Virus record (IMG/VR): IMGVR_UViG_3300046313_000549
Coordinates: 1 to 21,611 of that record
Direction: 5' to 3' (one strand)
Origin: a virus
DNA length: 21,611 nucleotides
In this document: piece by piece, positions 12,876 to 18,628 of the stretch
Layout: every line of letters starts with the position of its first letter
How positions within the stretch are numbered: position 1 is the first letter of the stretch
The notes under the pieces: generated by a model
The model's database searches: none
What the model was told of the DNA's origin: nothing
Seen by the model: the letters and a program-made list of their open reading frames with translations, nothing else
Position numbers and translations under genes: made by a program

Positions 12876-13292
12876 CCCAACGCACAGGCGTGGACATGCT
12901 TTCACTGCGGTGAAGTGTGCGCCGATGCCGAAGCCGCGCGCCTGCACTTTGGCAGCAGCGAACACCAGCAGCCTGGGTGCCAGATTGACCTGGCCGAGTA
13001 CCGCCGCATGGAGGAAGTGAACCGCCGCCACTGCGAGGAAGACACCGAACTGCACCGGGCGCTGCACCGCATGGAGTGCGAGCACCGCACGGCCCTGGTG
13101 CGCGCAGAAGAAGCAGGCTATGCCAAGGGTTTGGCAGCGTTGAAAGCCGGGTGGAAGTTTCAGCGCATCGACGGCGGCGTCTCGATCACACACACATCAG
13201 GCATGGGCGTGTTTGTGCGCGAGAAGGCGCAAGGTGCCCGCGAGATTCCAGAAGAATTGTTGCACGCACTGGCGCTGGACCTTGGGGCCTAA
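12783..13292 (+). CDS. Cassette 7: zinc-finger phage protein
   Basis: Up to 169 residues. WTCFHCGEVCADAEAARLHF, then EHQQPGC, is a C2H2-like zinc finger (Cys-x2-Cys ... His). It is followed by a long charged helix (YRRMEEVNRRHCEEDTELHR) and EEAGYAKGL, a pattern I know from hypothetical phage proteins whose N-terminus starts right at the finger. Here no start codon lies between the core box and the finger. Translation must begin inside attC7: the ATG at 12783 (overlapping the upstream stop), the ATG at 12840 or a TTG. The attC therefore supplies the start and an N-terminal extension. The TAA stop is part of the next core box. Nucleic-acid or protein binding is likely; the role is unknown. Confidence 0.7.
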   Translation: MTTGPTDAKVTTAAGGPGGMPLALLLSEGLGPNAQAWTCFHCGEVCADAEAARLHFGSSEHQQPGCQIDLAEYRRMEEVNRRHCEEDTELHRALHRMECEHRTALVRAEEAGYAKGLAALKAGWKFQRIDGGVSITHTSGMGVFVREKAQGAREIPEELLHALALDLGA

Positions 13293-13343
13293 CGCCCAGG
13301 TAAGCGGCGCCGGCACGGCGTCCGCTTGACCGACGTGTTAGGC
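13287..13343 (-). repeat. attC8 (cassette 8)
   Basis: Boxes GCCTAAC (13287-13293) and GTTAGGC (13337-13343). The arms CCAGGTAAGCGGCGCCG and CGGCGTCCGCTTGACC pair closely with one extra G. On the minus strand this is the most canonical site of the array (TCAAGCGGACG ... CCGCTTACC). Confidence 0.9.
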
Positions 13344-13375
13344 CGGCTGTTTTGTTTGCGCATCACAAATACTTG

Positions 13376-13404
13376 TTGACAGCACATTGATTTCGCACTA
13401 CATT
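13376..13404 (+). promoter_or_regulatory. Sigma70 promoter inside cassette 8
   Basis: TTGACA (13376-13381) and TACATT (13399-13404) are separated by exactly 17 bp, in an AT-rich patch unlike the surrounding GC-rich DNA. It fires rightward into three small genes, and predicted leader length is about 38 nt. The preceding CAAATACTTG (13366-13375) is identical to the sequence at the early promoter (1242-1251), so the phage repressor might act here too. Confidence 0.75.
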
Positions 13405-13448
13405 AACACCACTGCATCAAGTGACGCAGCAACTACCGGAGAGACAAC

Positions 13449-13613
13449 ATGCTGACCAACACACTGAACCCCGAAGGCAAGTACGCAACACGCTACAGCG
13501 CACCGTGGACCGGCCAAGATGGCCGCCAGTGGCGCGAAAAGCGCGTGTGGTGCTTCCCGGGCTGGCGCGATTTCATGGAAGTGCAAATAGACGGTGTGTG
13601 GCAAGGATGGTGA
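13449..13613 (+). CDS. Cassette 8, first gene: 54-residue protein
   Basis: A short gene with a good ribosome-binding site (GGAGAG, 6 nt before the ATG) and its own promoter. The product is aromatic- and Arg-rich, with five or more Trp residues (TRYSAPWTGQDGRQWREKRV, then CFPGWRDFMEVQIDGVWQGW). It resembles a small beta-sheet protein. No family recognised. Its 3' end overlaps the next gene's start by 7 nt. Confidence 0.65.
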   Translation: MLTNTLNPEGKYATRYSAPWTGQDGRQWREKRVWCFPGWRDFMEVQIDGVWQGW

Positions 13614-13783
13614 GCAAGAAAGGCGGCCCCGGAAGGGGCCAGGGCCGCAAGCCGATAAAGGAAGGCCACGAAACCGTGACCGTCTCGATTCGGCTGACGG
13701 TGGAGCAGCGCGCCAAGCTGGAGAGGCTGGGCGGTGCGGCGTGGTGGCGTGACAGGCTGGACAAGGCGAAGGAACCGACATGA
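13607..13783 (+). CDS. Cassette 8, second gene: small basic protein, ribbon-helix-like
   Basis: A 58-residue protein starting at the ATG at 13607 (or GTG at 13610), overlapping the previous gene. KGGPGRGQGRKPIKEGHETV is a flexible basic N-terminal arm, followed by TVSIRLTVEQRAKLERLGG, the strand-then-helix pattern of ribbon-helix-helix DNA-binding proteins, and a final WWRDRLDKAK helix. It is likely to be a small DNA-binding regulator or antitoxin-like protein. No toxin partner is recognisable. Its stop overlaps the next start (ATGA). Confidence 0.65.
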   Translation: MVSKKGGPGRGQGRKPIKEGHETVTVSIRLTVEQRAKLERLGGAAWWRDRLDKAKEPT

Positions 13784-14139
13784 CAGACATAGTGGATCGA
13801 CTGCTAGCAGGCACGGGCGGCGGCAAGCACTGGATGGAGTTGCACGAAGAAGCCGCGGCCGAGATTAGGCGGCTGCGCACAGACGCCGCCAAGAGCGAGC
13901 GCCGCGCCATCACGTTTGGAGACATCGTGCATACGCAAGGACTGGCGATGCGCGCGGCCTGGGTGGACGCGAAGCTGAACGGCTCGGACGCTGGCATGGC
14001 GTGGATTGAGAACACGCTGGAAGGCCCCGGCAACCTGCCGAACCTGGTTGCCGCGAAGGCCGAAGGTGGGGCGCAGTGCATGTTCAACCGCGAGATGGCC
14101 GAGCACGAAGCATTCAGGGCCGCGCACCCCGCGCCTTAG
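13780..14139 (+). CDS. Cassette 8, third gene: helical protein of unknown function
   Basis: A 119-residue protein with an N-terminal helix (LHEEAAAEIRRLRTDAAKSE) that could form a coiled coil. It is similar in style to small phage ea-type proteins, followed by a second helical part (GDIVHTQGLAMRAAWVDAKL). It overlaps its upstream neighbour by 4 nt and ends one base before the final core box. Function unknown. Confidence 0.65.
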   Translation: MTDIVDRLLAGTGGGKHWMELHEEAAAEIRRLRTDAAKSERRAITFGDIVHTQGLAMRAAWVDAKLNGSDAGMAWIENTLEGPGNLPNLVAAKAEGGAQCMFNREMAEHEAFRAAHPAP

Positions 14140-14140
14140 G

Positions 14141-14147
14141 GCCTAAC
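14141..14147 (-). repeat. Simple core site GTTAGGC: array entry junction
   Basis: A lone 7-bp core box (GTTAGGC on the minus strand) with no second arm. In an integron the first cassette abuts the insertion site through such a simple site. Its position at the right end, with a complete attC at the left end, shows that the array runs leftward in canonical terms. The sequence to its right is phage DNA. Confidence 0.7.
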
Positions 14148-14155
14148 TAGTCGAT

Positions 14156-14596
14156 ATGCCAACTTTCAAAAGTCGGAACAGTTGGACACGCTACAACGCA
14201 ACGCCCGGCGCGCACAAGCGCCGACGCGCTGCCCGTGAAGCGGCGTCCATCGCCGGGCCTTCGCCAGAGTACCCGGCCCTTGCACCTCTGCATGGGGACT
14301 GGCTGGGCGGGTGCATCAACGGGCATACCGCCATCGTCCGCATGAGCCGCGACGCTGGCCACCGATGCGACCAATGGGCTGCCGAGATTGACGGCGAGGT
14401 CATTGCAGAGGCTGCCGGCCTGACGGTTCTGGTGGCGCTCTTGCGCCAGCGGTTTGGCAAGGCCCCGAGCAAGCGCCATCTGGACGGCATACAGAACGGC
14501 TACAGCGCCAGGGATGATGCTGACGCGGCTGCCGCACAAGCCGCGCATGACGATGCGGAGCGCAGCACTTGCCAACCCCCTCACCTCATGGCATAG
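14156..14596 (+). CDS. Phage protein of unknown function displaced from the Q-like gene by the array
   Basis: A 146-residue protein. The first 40 residues are basic (SRNSWTRYNATPGAHKRRRA), followed by an alpha/beta segment (HGDWLGGCINGHTAIVRMSR) and a C-terminal helical tail rich in Ala and Asp. No family recognised. There is no clear ribosome-binding site directly upstream. If the array is removed, its ATG lies 12 nt after the start of the Q-like stop codon, so it was probably co-translated with Q originally. Its 3' end contains the candidate late promoter. Confidence 0.65.
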   Translation: MPTFKSRNSWTRYNATPGAHKRRRAAREAASIAGPSPEYPALAPLHGDWLGGCINGHTAIVRMSRDAGHRCDQWAAEIDGEVIAEAAGLTVLVALLRQRFGKAPSKRHLDGIQNGYSARDDADAAAAQAAHDDAERSTCQPPHLMA

Positions 14597-14599
14597 AAT
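14569..14599 (+). promoter_or_regulatory. Candidate late promoter (PR'-like)
   Basis: TTGCCA (14569-14574) and TAGAAT (14594-14599) with a 19-bp spacer lie at the end of the 14156 gene. They are followed by a structured, gene-free leader and a terminator about 75-110 nt downstream. Promoter, leader and early terminator downstream of Q is the arrangement of lambdoid late promoters. The wide spacer weakens the unaided promoter, which would be consistent with activator dependence. Confidence 0.45.
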
Positions 14600-14605
14600 C
14601 ACCGC

Positions 14606-14716
14606 ACTCTACAGAGCCCGGGTGTTCCGGGTACAAAAGCAGGAGCCCGCCATTCTTGGCGGAGCCGACTTCAGATCATCCCGCCCAGCGCAAGTTCGGC
14701 GGGATTTCTGCTTTCT
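14606..14716 (+). ncRNA. Structured late leader RNA candidate
   Basis: The region from the predicted start to the terminator contains three consecutive hairpins: CCCGG/CCGGG (14617-14631), CCGCCA/TGGCGG (14647-14662) and the terminator stem. There is no coding frame of note. It could be the short constitutive transcript made in the absence of Q, like lambda 6S RNA. This is an inference from layout. Confidence 0.4.
14679..14716 (+). terminator. Rho-independent terminator (tR'-like)
   Basis: TCCCGCC (14679-14685) pairs with GGCGGGA (14698-14704), followed by the T-rich TTTCTGCTTTCTG. It lies between the candidate late promoter and the downstream structural genes, so it must be bypassed for their expression. 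Confidence 0.65.
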
Positions 14717-14725
14717 GAGCCAGAC

Positions 14726-15043
14726 ATGAGCCGGAACGGACCCGCGCGGACCGGCCATCAAGGAACTGCGGGGCCGGCAAAACAGGGACACACGGATGAC
14801 GCTCACCGGGCGCGTCAAGGCCGCCCGCACTCGTCGCACCATCTGCCGCAAGGCTGACAGCCGGGAAAGACCGGCCCCTACACGAATCCTCTGCCCGCAT
14901 CCGGCCATCCTGGGCGTCAGCCTGCGGCCGCAGGGCTGTCCCGGCCGGAGGTGGAGAGAAAACACCGGCAGCTGCTGCGTGGTGTCAAGCCGACGTCTCT
15001 CCGGACGCACGGCGGCGTGAGGCAGCACAACCAGGATCCAACC
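14726..15043 (+). other. 318-bp stretch without a convincing gene
   Basis: No natural-looking protein is found on either strand. An ATG at 14726 opens a 43-codon Gly/His/Arg-rich frame (MSRNGPARTGHQGTAGPAKQ) that stops at 14857. The same reading frame stays open afterwards until the ATG at 15044. This could be a gene interrupted by one stop, or the remnant of the first late gene (a terminase-like N-terminus is conceivable but unproven). Other frames are Arg/Cys/Pro-rich shadows. Confidence 0.4.
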
Positions 15044-15202
15044 ATGACGACCCTTCAAGCGCTTCTCGCCCAGTACACCGCCACGCACTGGCAGTCGATC
15101 GATGACGATGCCCGCGCGCACCTGGCCGGCTTCGTGGTGATGGCGTTCGCGCCAGGCGCTGAGCCGATGCGCATCAACCCGGCCGCGCTTGCGCAGGCTT
15201 GA
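15044..15202 (+). CDS. Short phage protein upstream of structural genes
   Basis: A 52-residue protein with an AGGAT ribosome-binding site 7 nt before the ATG. It is helical (LQALLAQYTATHWQSIDDDA) with a hydrophobic middle (LAGFVVMAFA). No family recognised. It begins a run of closely spaced genes that continues to 18341. Confidence 0.6.
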   Translation: MTTLQALLAQYTATHWQSIDDDARAHLAGFVVMAFAPGAEPMRINPAALAQA

Positions 15203-15214
15203 CGAGAACCTGAA

Positions 15215-15586
15215 ATGGCCAAACTCGCACACATCGACGTGGTCACCAACGGCCCTGCGCTTATCCGCACCGCGGCCAACGTGCTGCACCTTGTGCCTGC
15301 GGCGACGGCTAGAACGGTGGCAGCGACTACAGCCGCCAGCCTGCTGAGTGCATCGATGAGCAGCGGCGACTACACGATTTCAGGCACCACGACCGCTGTG
15401 CTGACGGTGTCTGTCAAAACGGCCACGGCTGCAGCGTCTTCATCCAGTGGCGTGTCGCGAGAGTGGCGTTTCTGCGATGCCACGCGCGTGCTGTGGACCA
15501 CTGACGAGACAAGCGGCGGGGCCATTGTTTCGGGGACGGAGTACACGACGCCTGCACTGCAGTACAGCAGCGCGCAGCCAGTGTGA
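15215..15586 (+). CDS. Probable phage tail-associated structural protein
   Basis: A 123-residue protein rich in Ala, Ser and Thr. It has beta-strand periodicity (YTISGTTTAVLTVSVKTATA) and a C-terminal segment WRFCDATRVLWTTDETSGG. The composition is typical of small tail or fibre accessory proteins. It is followed after 18 nt by the large fibre-like gene. The exact role is unknown, and structural assignment rests on composition and neighbours. Confidence 0.6.
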   Translation: MAKLAHIDVVTNGPALIRTAANVLHLVPAATARTVAATTAASLLSASMSSGDYTISGTTTAVLTVSVKTATAAASSSSGVSREWRFCDATRVLWTTDETSGGAIVSGTEYTTPALQYSSAQPV

Positions 15587-15604
15587 CAACAGAGGCTCGC
15601 TGAC

Positions 15605-17830
15605 ATGCCATTCGATCTAGGCGTACTTGGTGGCCCTGTCACCTACACGACCGGCTTGTACGGTCAGGCGGTGAATGCAGGTACTCTGCGGAAACTGGGG
15701 TTGGGTGGGGTACTGCCATCAGCCACGCAGTTCACAGTGAACTGCACGGTCCTGAAGACTGGTTCGGGTACCCATGTCGCTTGTAGCCAAGTCGATGCGT
15801 TCTGGCTAGGTACTTTCAACAGCCTAACCGCCGTTGCGGCTTACGGGTCCGCCGCTGGTGCTCTAGTGGTAATGACGACCAGCGTGAACATCTCGGACGG
15901 CAACCCACACACGCTCAGGCTGGCGATGAGTCCTACCGGCGCGGTGCTTCTGGTGGATGGCGCTGTGGCGGCGACTTCGGCAGTGACCCCTGCCACAGCC
16001 GGTGTTGTGACGGGCGGCTTTTTCGATGTGCGTCACCTCAACGCCGGTTTTGGGTGGCCTAACGGCTGGGTGGATGAGGTGGCGGTATGGTCTTCGTACC
16101 AGCCTGACCCCTATACGCCAGCACTGATCGGCAACAACGCGCCGGGTCTTGTCTCGGTGTGGCACCTGGACGGCAACTTGCTGGACAGCGCCGGTAGCGC
16201 GCCCACGATCAGCGCGCAACCCAGCGGTGCCACGGTGACAGCGGGCGCGACGGCGACGTTCAGCGTGACCGCGAGCGGCGGCACCACGCCGTACACCTAC
16301 CAATGGCGACGCAACGGCATCGCCATCAGCGGCGCAACCGCCAGCGCCTACACCACGCCCGCCACGACCCTCAGCGGCGGCACCGCGAACAACGGCGACG
16401 TGTATTCGGTGGTGGTGACGGATGCAGGAGCGGCGTCAGTCACGTCGAGCGGCGCAACGCTGACCGTGACCAGCAACGCGGCCACTGCCATCACGCTGAC
16501 TGGCCCCTCGACGGGCCCGGCAGGCGCGGCTTCGTCCAACTTCACTGCCGCTGCGAACGGCGTCATCACGGGCACCGTGCCCGTCACGCCATCGGACAGC
16601 GGCGCTGGCGGCACGTTCACCCCAGCCAGCCTGAGCATCAGCAGCGGCACGCCGACAGCTACTTTCAGCTACACGGCCAGCAGCGCCGGGGCAAAGACCA
16701 TCAGCGTCTCCAACGGTGGTGGATTGTCGAACCCTGCCAGCCTCACGTACACGGCTACCGCGCCCGCGCTGTACGTCCGAGTAGACGCGACTGAAGCTCT
16801 GACGGGCCAGCCGATCATGGTGCTGGTGCCGAGCGGCGCTTCTGCTCTGCCCTACAACGCAGCCAATCCGACCCGCGTCGTCATCTACTGCCACGGCCAC
16901 GGAGAAGACCAGACCGCACTGCTCAGCGATCCGATCAAGAGTGCGTGCGTCAACGCGCTGCTGAATGCCGGCTTCATCCTGGCTGGCTGCAATGCGTTTG
17001 GTAGCACCTGGGGGAACCAGGCCGTGGCGGACAGTTACGCCGGACTGGCGCGGTATCTGAGGGCCAACTACAACGTGCACCCGGCTGGTGTGGCTGTGTG
17101 GTCAATGAGCATGGGTGGCCTGCCTGGCACGGCAATGGTCGTGCAGCGAAAGGCCGGCCCCATTGTTGGCTGGCTCGGTACTTATCCCGTCTGCAACTTG
17201 GCGAATCTGTACAGCCTCGGAACCTACACCGGGGTCATCAATGCAGCTTTTGGAATTGGCGCGGGTGACGCCACCTACGCAAACAAGACCGTTGGTATGG
17301 ACCCGGTGCTAAGGGCCGCATCAGACTACCGGGACACGCCCGTGCGCATCTACAGCAGCAGGAGCGACACGGTGGTTCCCGGCGAGCAGAACGGGGAACT
17401 GTTGGCGACACTGCTGGCAGGCTCGCGCATTGAAGCCACGCACGTCTCGTGTACCGGCAATCACGGCGACCCGAGCCATTTGGTGCCCGCCGAGTATGTT
17501 GCGTTTATTGACCGCTGCTACAGCTACGCCACGCGCAGCACCCGCACCGTGGCTGTCACGATCACGACAGACGGCACCACGCCGCGTGCCAGCGAGACCG
17601 GCTTGAAGTGGAGCGTGCGCGAGTGCAGCGTTCCAGGCGGGGTTTACGGCCCGGTGATCGCGCATGGATCAAACGGTGCCATCACCGGAGGCGCGGGCCT
17701 GTTCAGCGTGTCGGTGTCCACGTACATCGCGCCCGGTTCGACGGTTTGGCTTGACGTCACAAGCAGCGACGGCACCACGACGCAGAGCCCCATGGGCTGG
17801 CAGTGGAGCGGGCCGTTGGTGGTGACCTGA
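15605..17830 (+). CDS. Tail-fibre-like protein: LamG-like, Ig-like and alpha/beta-hydrolase domains
   Basis: A 741-residue multidomain protein. Residues about 1-195 form a LamG/concanavalin-like beta sandwich (DGNPHTLRLAMSPTGAVLLV, FFDVRHLNAGFGWPNGWVDE). Residues about 200-290 form an Ig-like domain (ISAQPSGATVTAGATATFSV, then YQWRRNGIAISGA), and a second Ig-like repeat follows to about residue 385. Residues about 390-640 form an alpha/beta hydrolase: oxyanion segment YCHGHG near 430, nucleophile elbow SMSMGG with Ser502, Asp588 in SSRSD and His620 in NHGDPSH. The C-terminal 100 residues are another beta domain. Phage fibres with esterase domains deacetylate or cleave surface polysaccharides during adsorption. 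A lipase- or depolymerase-like role is inferred. It overlaps the next gene by TGATG. Confidence 0.8.
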   Translation: MPFDLGVLGGPVTYTTGLYGQAVNAGTLRKLGLGGVLPSATQFTVNCTVLKTGSGTHVACSQVDAFWLGTFNSLTAVAAYGSAAGALVVMTTSVNISDGNPHTLRLAMSPTGAVLLVDGAVAATSAVTPATAGVVTGGFFDVRHLNAGFGWPNGWVDEVAVWSSYQPDPYTPALIGNNAPGLVSVWHLDGNLLDSAGSAPTISAQPSGATVTAGATATFSVTASGGTTPYTYQWRRNGIAISGATASAYTTPATTLSGGTANNGDVYSVVVTDAGAASVTSSGATLTVTSNAATAITLTGPSTGPAGAASSNFTAAANGVITGTVPVTPSDSGAGGTFTPASLSISSGTPTATFSYTASSAGAKTISVSNGGGLSNPASLTYTATAPALYVRVDATEALTGQPIMVLVPSGASALPYNAANPTRVVIYCHGHGEDQTALLSDPIKSACVNALLNAGFILAGCNAFGSTWGNQAVADSYAGLARYLRANYNVHPAGVAVWSMSMGGLPGTAMVVQRKAGPIVGWLGTYPVCNLANLYSLGTYTGVINAAFGIGAGDATYANKTVGMDPVLRAASDYRDTPVRIYSSRSDTVVPGEQNGELLATLLAGSRIEATHVSCTGNHGDPSHLVPAEYVAFIDRCYSYATRSTRTVAVTITTDGTTPRASETGLKWSVRECSVPGGVYGPVIAHGSNGAITGGAGLFSVSVSTYIAPGSTVWLDVTSSDGTTTQSPMGWQWSGPLVVT

Positions 17831-18069
17831 TGAGCGCCTACGCGCCAGCGATCTACGCCGGTGGCAATGCGGTCGCTGGGCCGATCTACGGGGCCGCTGG
17901 TGGGGCGATTGCGCTGACGGGCGACAACTGCGCACAGTCAAACGCATGCACGTCGGGTGCGCTGCGTGCTCTGTCGAGCGAATACACGATCGCGCGAGTG
18001 ACCATCACAGATGCGGCGCTGCATGAAATCAGTTTGCGCTCTTATCCCTTGGACAACCTGGGTGCCTGA
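17830..18069 (+). CDS. Small phage protein between tail-like genes
   Basis: A 79-residue Ala/Gly-rich protein starting at the ATG that shares its A with the previous stop (TGATG). AIYAGGNAVAGPIYGAAGGA is low in complexity; the second half has two cysteines and an amphipathic strand pattern. It is coupled upstream and downstream by one-base overlaps, so it is probably expressed with the fibre. Function unknown. Confidence 0.6.
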   Translation: MSAYAPAIYAGGNAVAGPIYGAAGGAIALTGDNCAQSNACTSGALRALSSEYTIARVTITDAALHEISLRSYPLDNLGA

Positions 18070-18341
18070 TGAAGCAATACACCGTAGGCACCATGGTTCG
18101 CGTGACGGCCACGGTCAAGACCGCAGCCGGCGTATTGGCCGACCCGAGCACGATGGTGTCCAAGGTCAAGGCCCCGGACGGCACCGTCAGCACGCTCACG
18201 ACCGTGCGAGTGAGCGAAGGGCTCTATCGCGGCGACTTCCTGCCCGTAGTCCAGGGCCTGCACCTGTACGAGTTCATCGGCACGGGTGACGTGCAGGCGG
18301 CGGCTGTCGGGCAGTTCTTGGTGGCACCGGACACGTTCTAG
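18069..18341 (+). CDS. Small beta-sandwich phage protein
   Basis: A 90-residue protein with the strand pattern of a small Ig-like or fibre-accessory domain (MVRVTATVKTAAGVLADPST, APDGTVSTLTTVRVSEGLYR). Similar proteins follow tail-fibre or capsid genes in many phages as head or tail decorations. It overlaps the upstream stop by one base. Its stop overlaps the stop of the converging XRE-type gene, so this is the end of the rightward block. Confidence 0.65.
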   Translation: MKQYTVGTMVRVTATVKTAAGVLADPSTMVSKVKAPDGTVSTLTTVRVSEGLYRGDFLPVVQGLHLYEFIGTGDVQAAAVGQFLVAPDTF

Positions 18342-18628
18342 ACCTGGGAATCTGCGGGAGCCGGGTGTACGGGAATCTGCGGGACGCGGGGTGCACGCCT
18401 GATGGCGATTCGCATGGCCGGGTGCTGATCGGTGGCCAGCAGGTACAGCGCCCAGCGCGCCGGCTCGATCTTTGTCTTGCCGCGCTCGTAGTCTGACCAG
18501 CGCATCACGTCGCCTAGGCCGGCAGTGGCAGCCGCGCGGGCTTGGTTCTGCCCAGCGGCTTTGCGTGCTTCGCGCAGGGACTCGGGCGTCGGCTCAGGGA
18601 TGTCAGAGAGTAGGTCTAGTGTTTCCAT
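18338..18628 (-). CDS. XRE-type helix-turn-helix protein with repeat-derived tail
   Basis: A 96-residue protein. I choose the ATG at 18628; a TTG at 18643 is possible. LREARKAAGQNQARAAATAG, then WSDYERGKTKIEPARWALYL, is an XRE-type HTH with the E-R-G-K-x-x-I core, a pattern common in small regulators on betaproteobacterial mobile elements. The final 15 residues (VPQIPVHPAPADSQV) are encoded by a pair of the 12-bp repeats, so the C-terminus was altered by repeat insertion. It overlaps the upstream gene and converges with the phage block. Confidence 0.7.
   Translation of the reverse strand: METLDLLSDIPEPTPESLREARKAAGQNQARAAATAGLGDVMRWSDYERGKTKIEPARWALYLLATDQHPAMRIAIRRAPRVPQIPVHPAPADSQV
18346..18382. 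repeat. 12-bp repeat pair A
   Basis: GGGAATCTGCGG occurs at 18346-18357 and 18371-18382 (25-bp spacing) with similar flanks (GAGCCGGGTGTAC, GACGCGGGGTGCAC). On the coding minus strand the copies translate as ADS and PQIP at the end of the XRE-type gene. Confidence 0.8.

Larger units (their letters stand above)
9038..14146 (-). mobile_element. Integron-type gene cassette array (eight cassettes, no integrase)
   Basis: Eight attC sites delimit eight cassettes: 9038-9726, 9727-10139, 10140-10752, 10753-11194, 11195-12015, 12016-12755, 12756-13292 and 13293-14146 (cut placed at G/TT on the minus strand). The 7-bp boxes covary within cassettes rather than within attC sites as arrayed: cassettes 5 and 6 have GTTATGC on the left and GCATAAC on the right, most others GTTAGGC and GCCTAAC. 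This is what excision and insertion at the core site produces. The strand given is the canonical attC polarity. The cargo genes are all on the plus strand. No integron integrase is present in this window. Joining 9037 to 14147 restores a compact phage gene junction. Confidence 0.85.

Noticed and set aside
9032-13343. Inverted repeats between cassette genes read as rho-independent terminators
   Set aside because: They lack U-runs, keep the 7-bp core boxes and a fixed extrahelical G, and their boxes covary across genes rather than within the hairpin. attC sites explain all of this; simple terminators do not.
13344-13400. An attI site or integron Pc promoter next to an integrase
   Set aside because: The promoter lies inside cassette 8, points along the phage genes and there is no tyrosine recombinase frame nearby; the entry junction is at 14147, not here.
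14141-14155. A truncated ninth attC at the right end of the array
   Set aside because: With the attC polarity on the minus strand, a lone core box is exactly what the array entry point should look like, so no deletion needs to be assumed.
14600-14712. A tRNA or tmRNA gene in the hairpin-rich leader
   Set aside because: No T-arm consensus (GGTTCGAATCC), no anticodon arm in register and no CCA end; a leader plus terminator fits better.
14609-15289. 226-codon minus-strand frame across the late leader and the degenerate stretch
   Set aside because: It covers the terminator and two plus-strand gene starts, is Arg-rich and shows no motif or ribosome-binding site.
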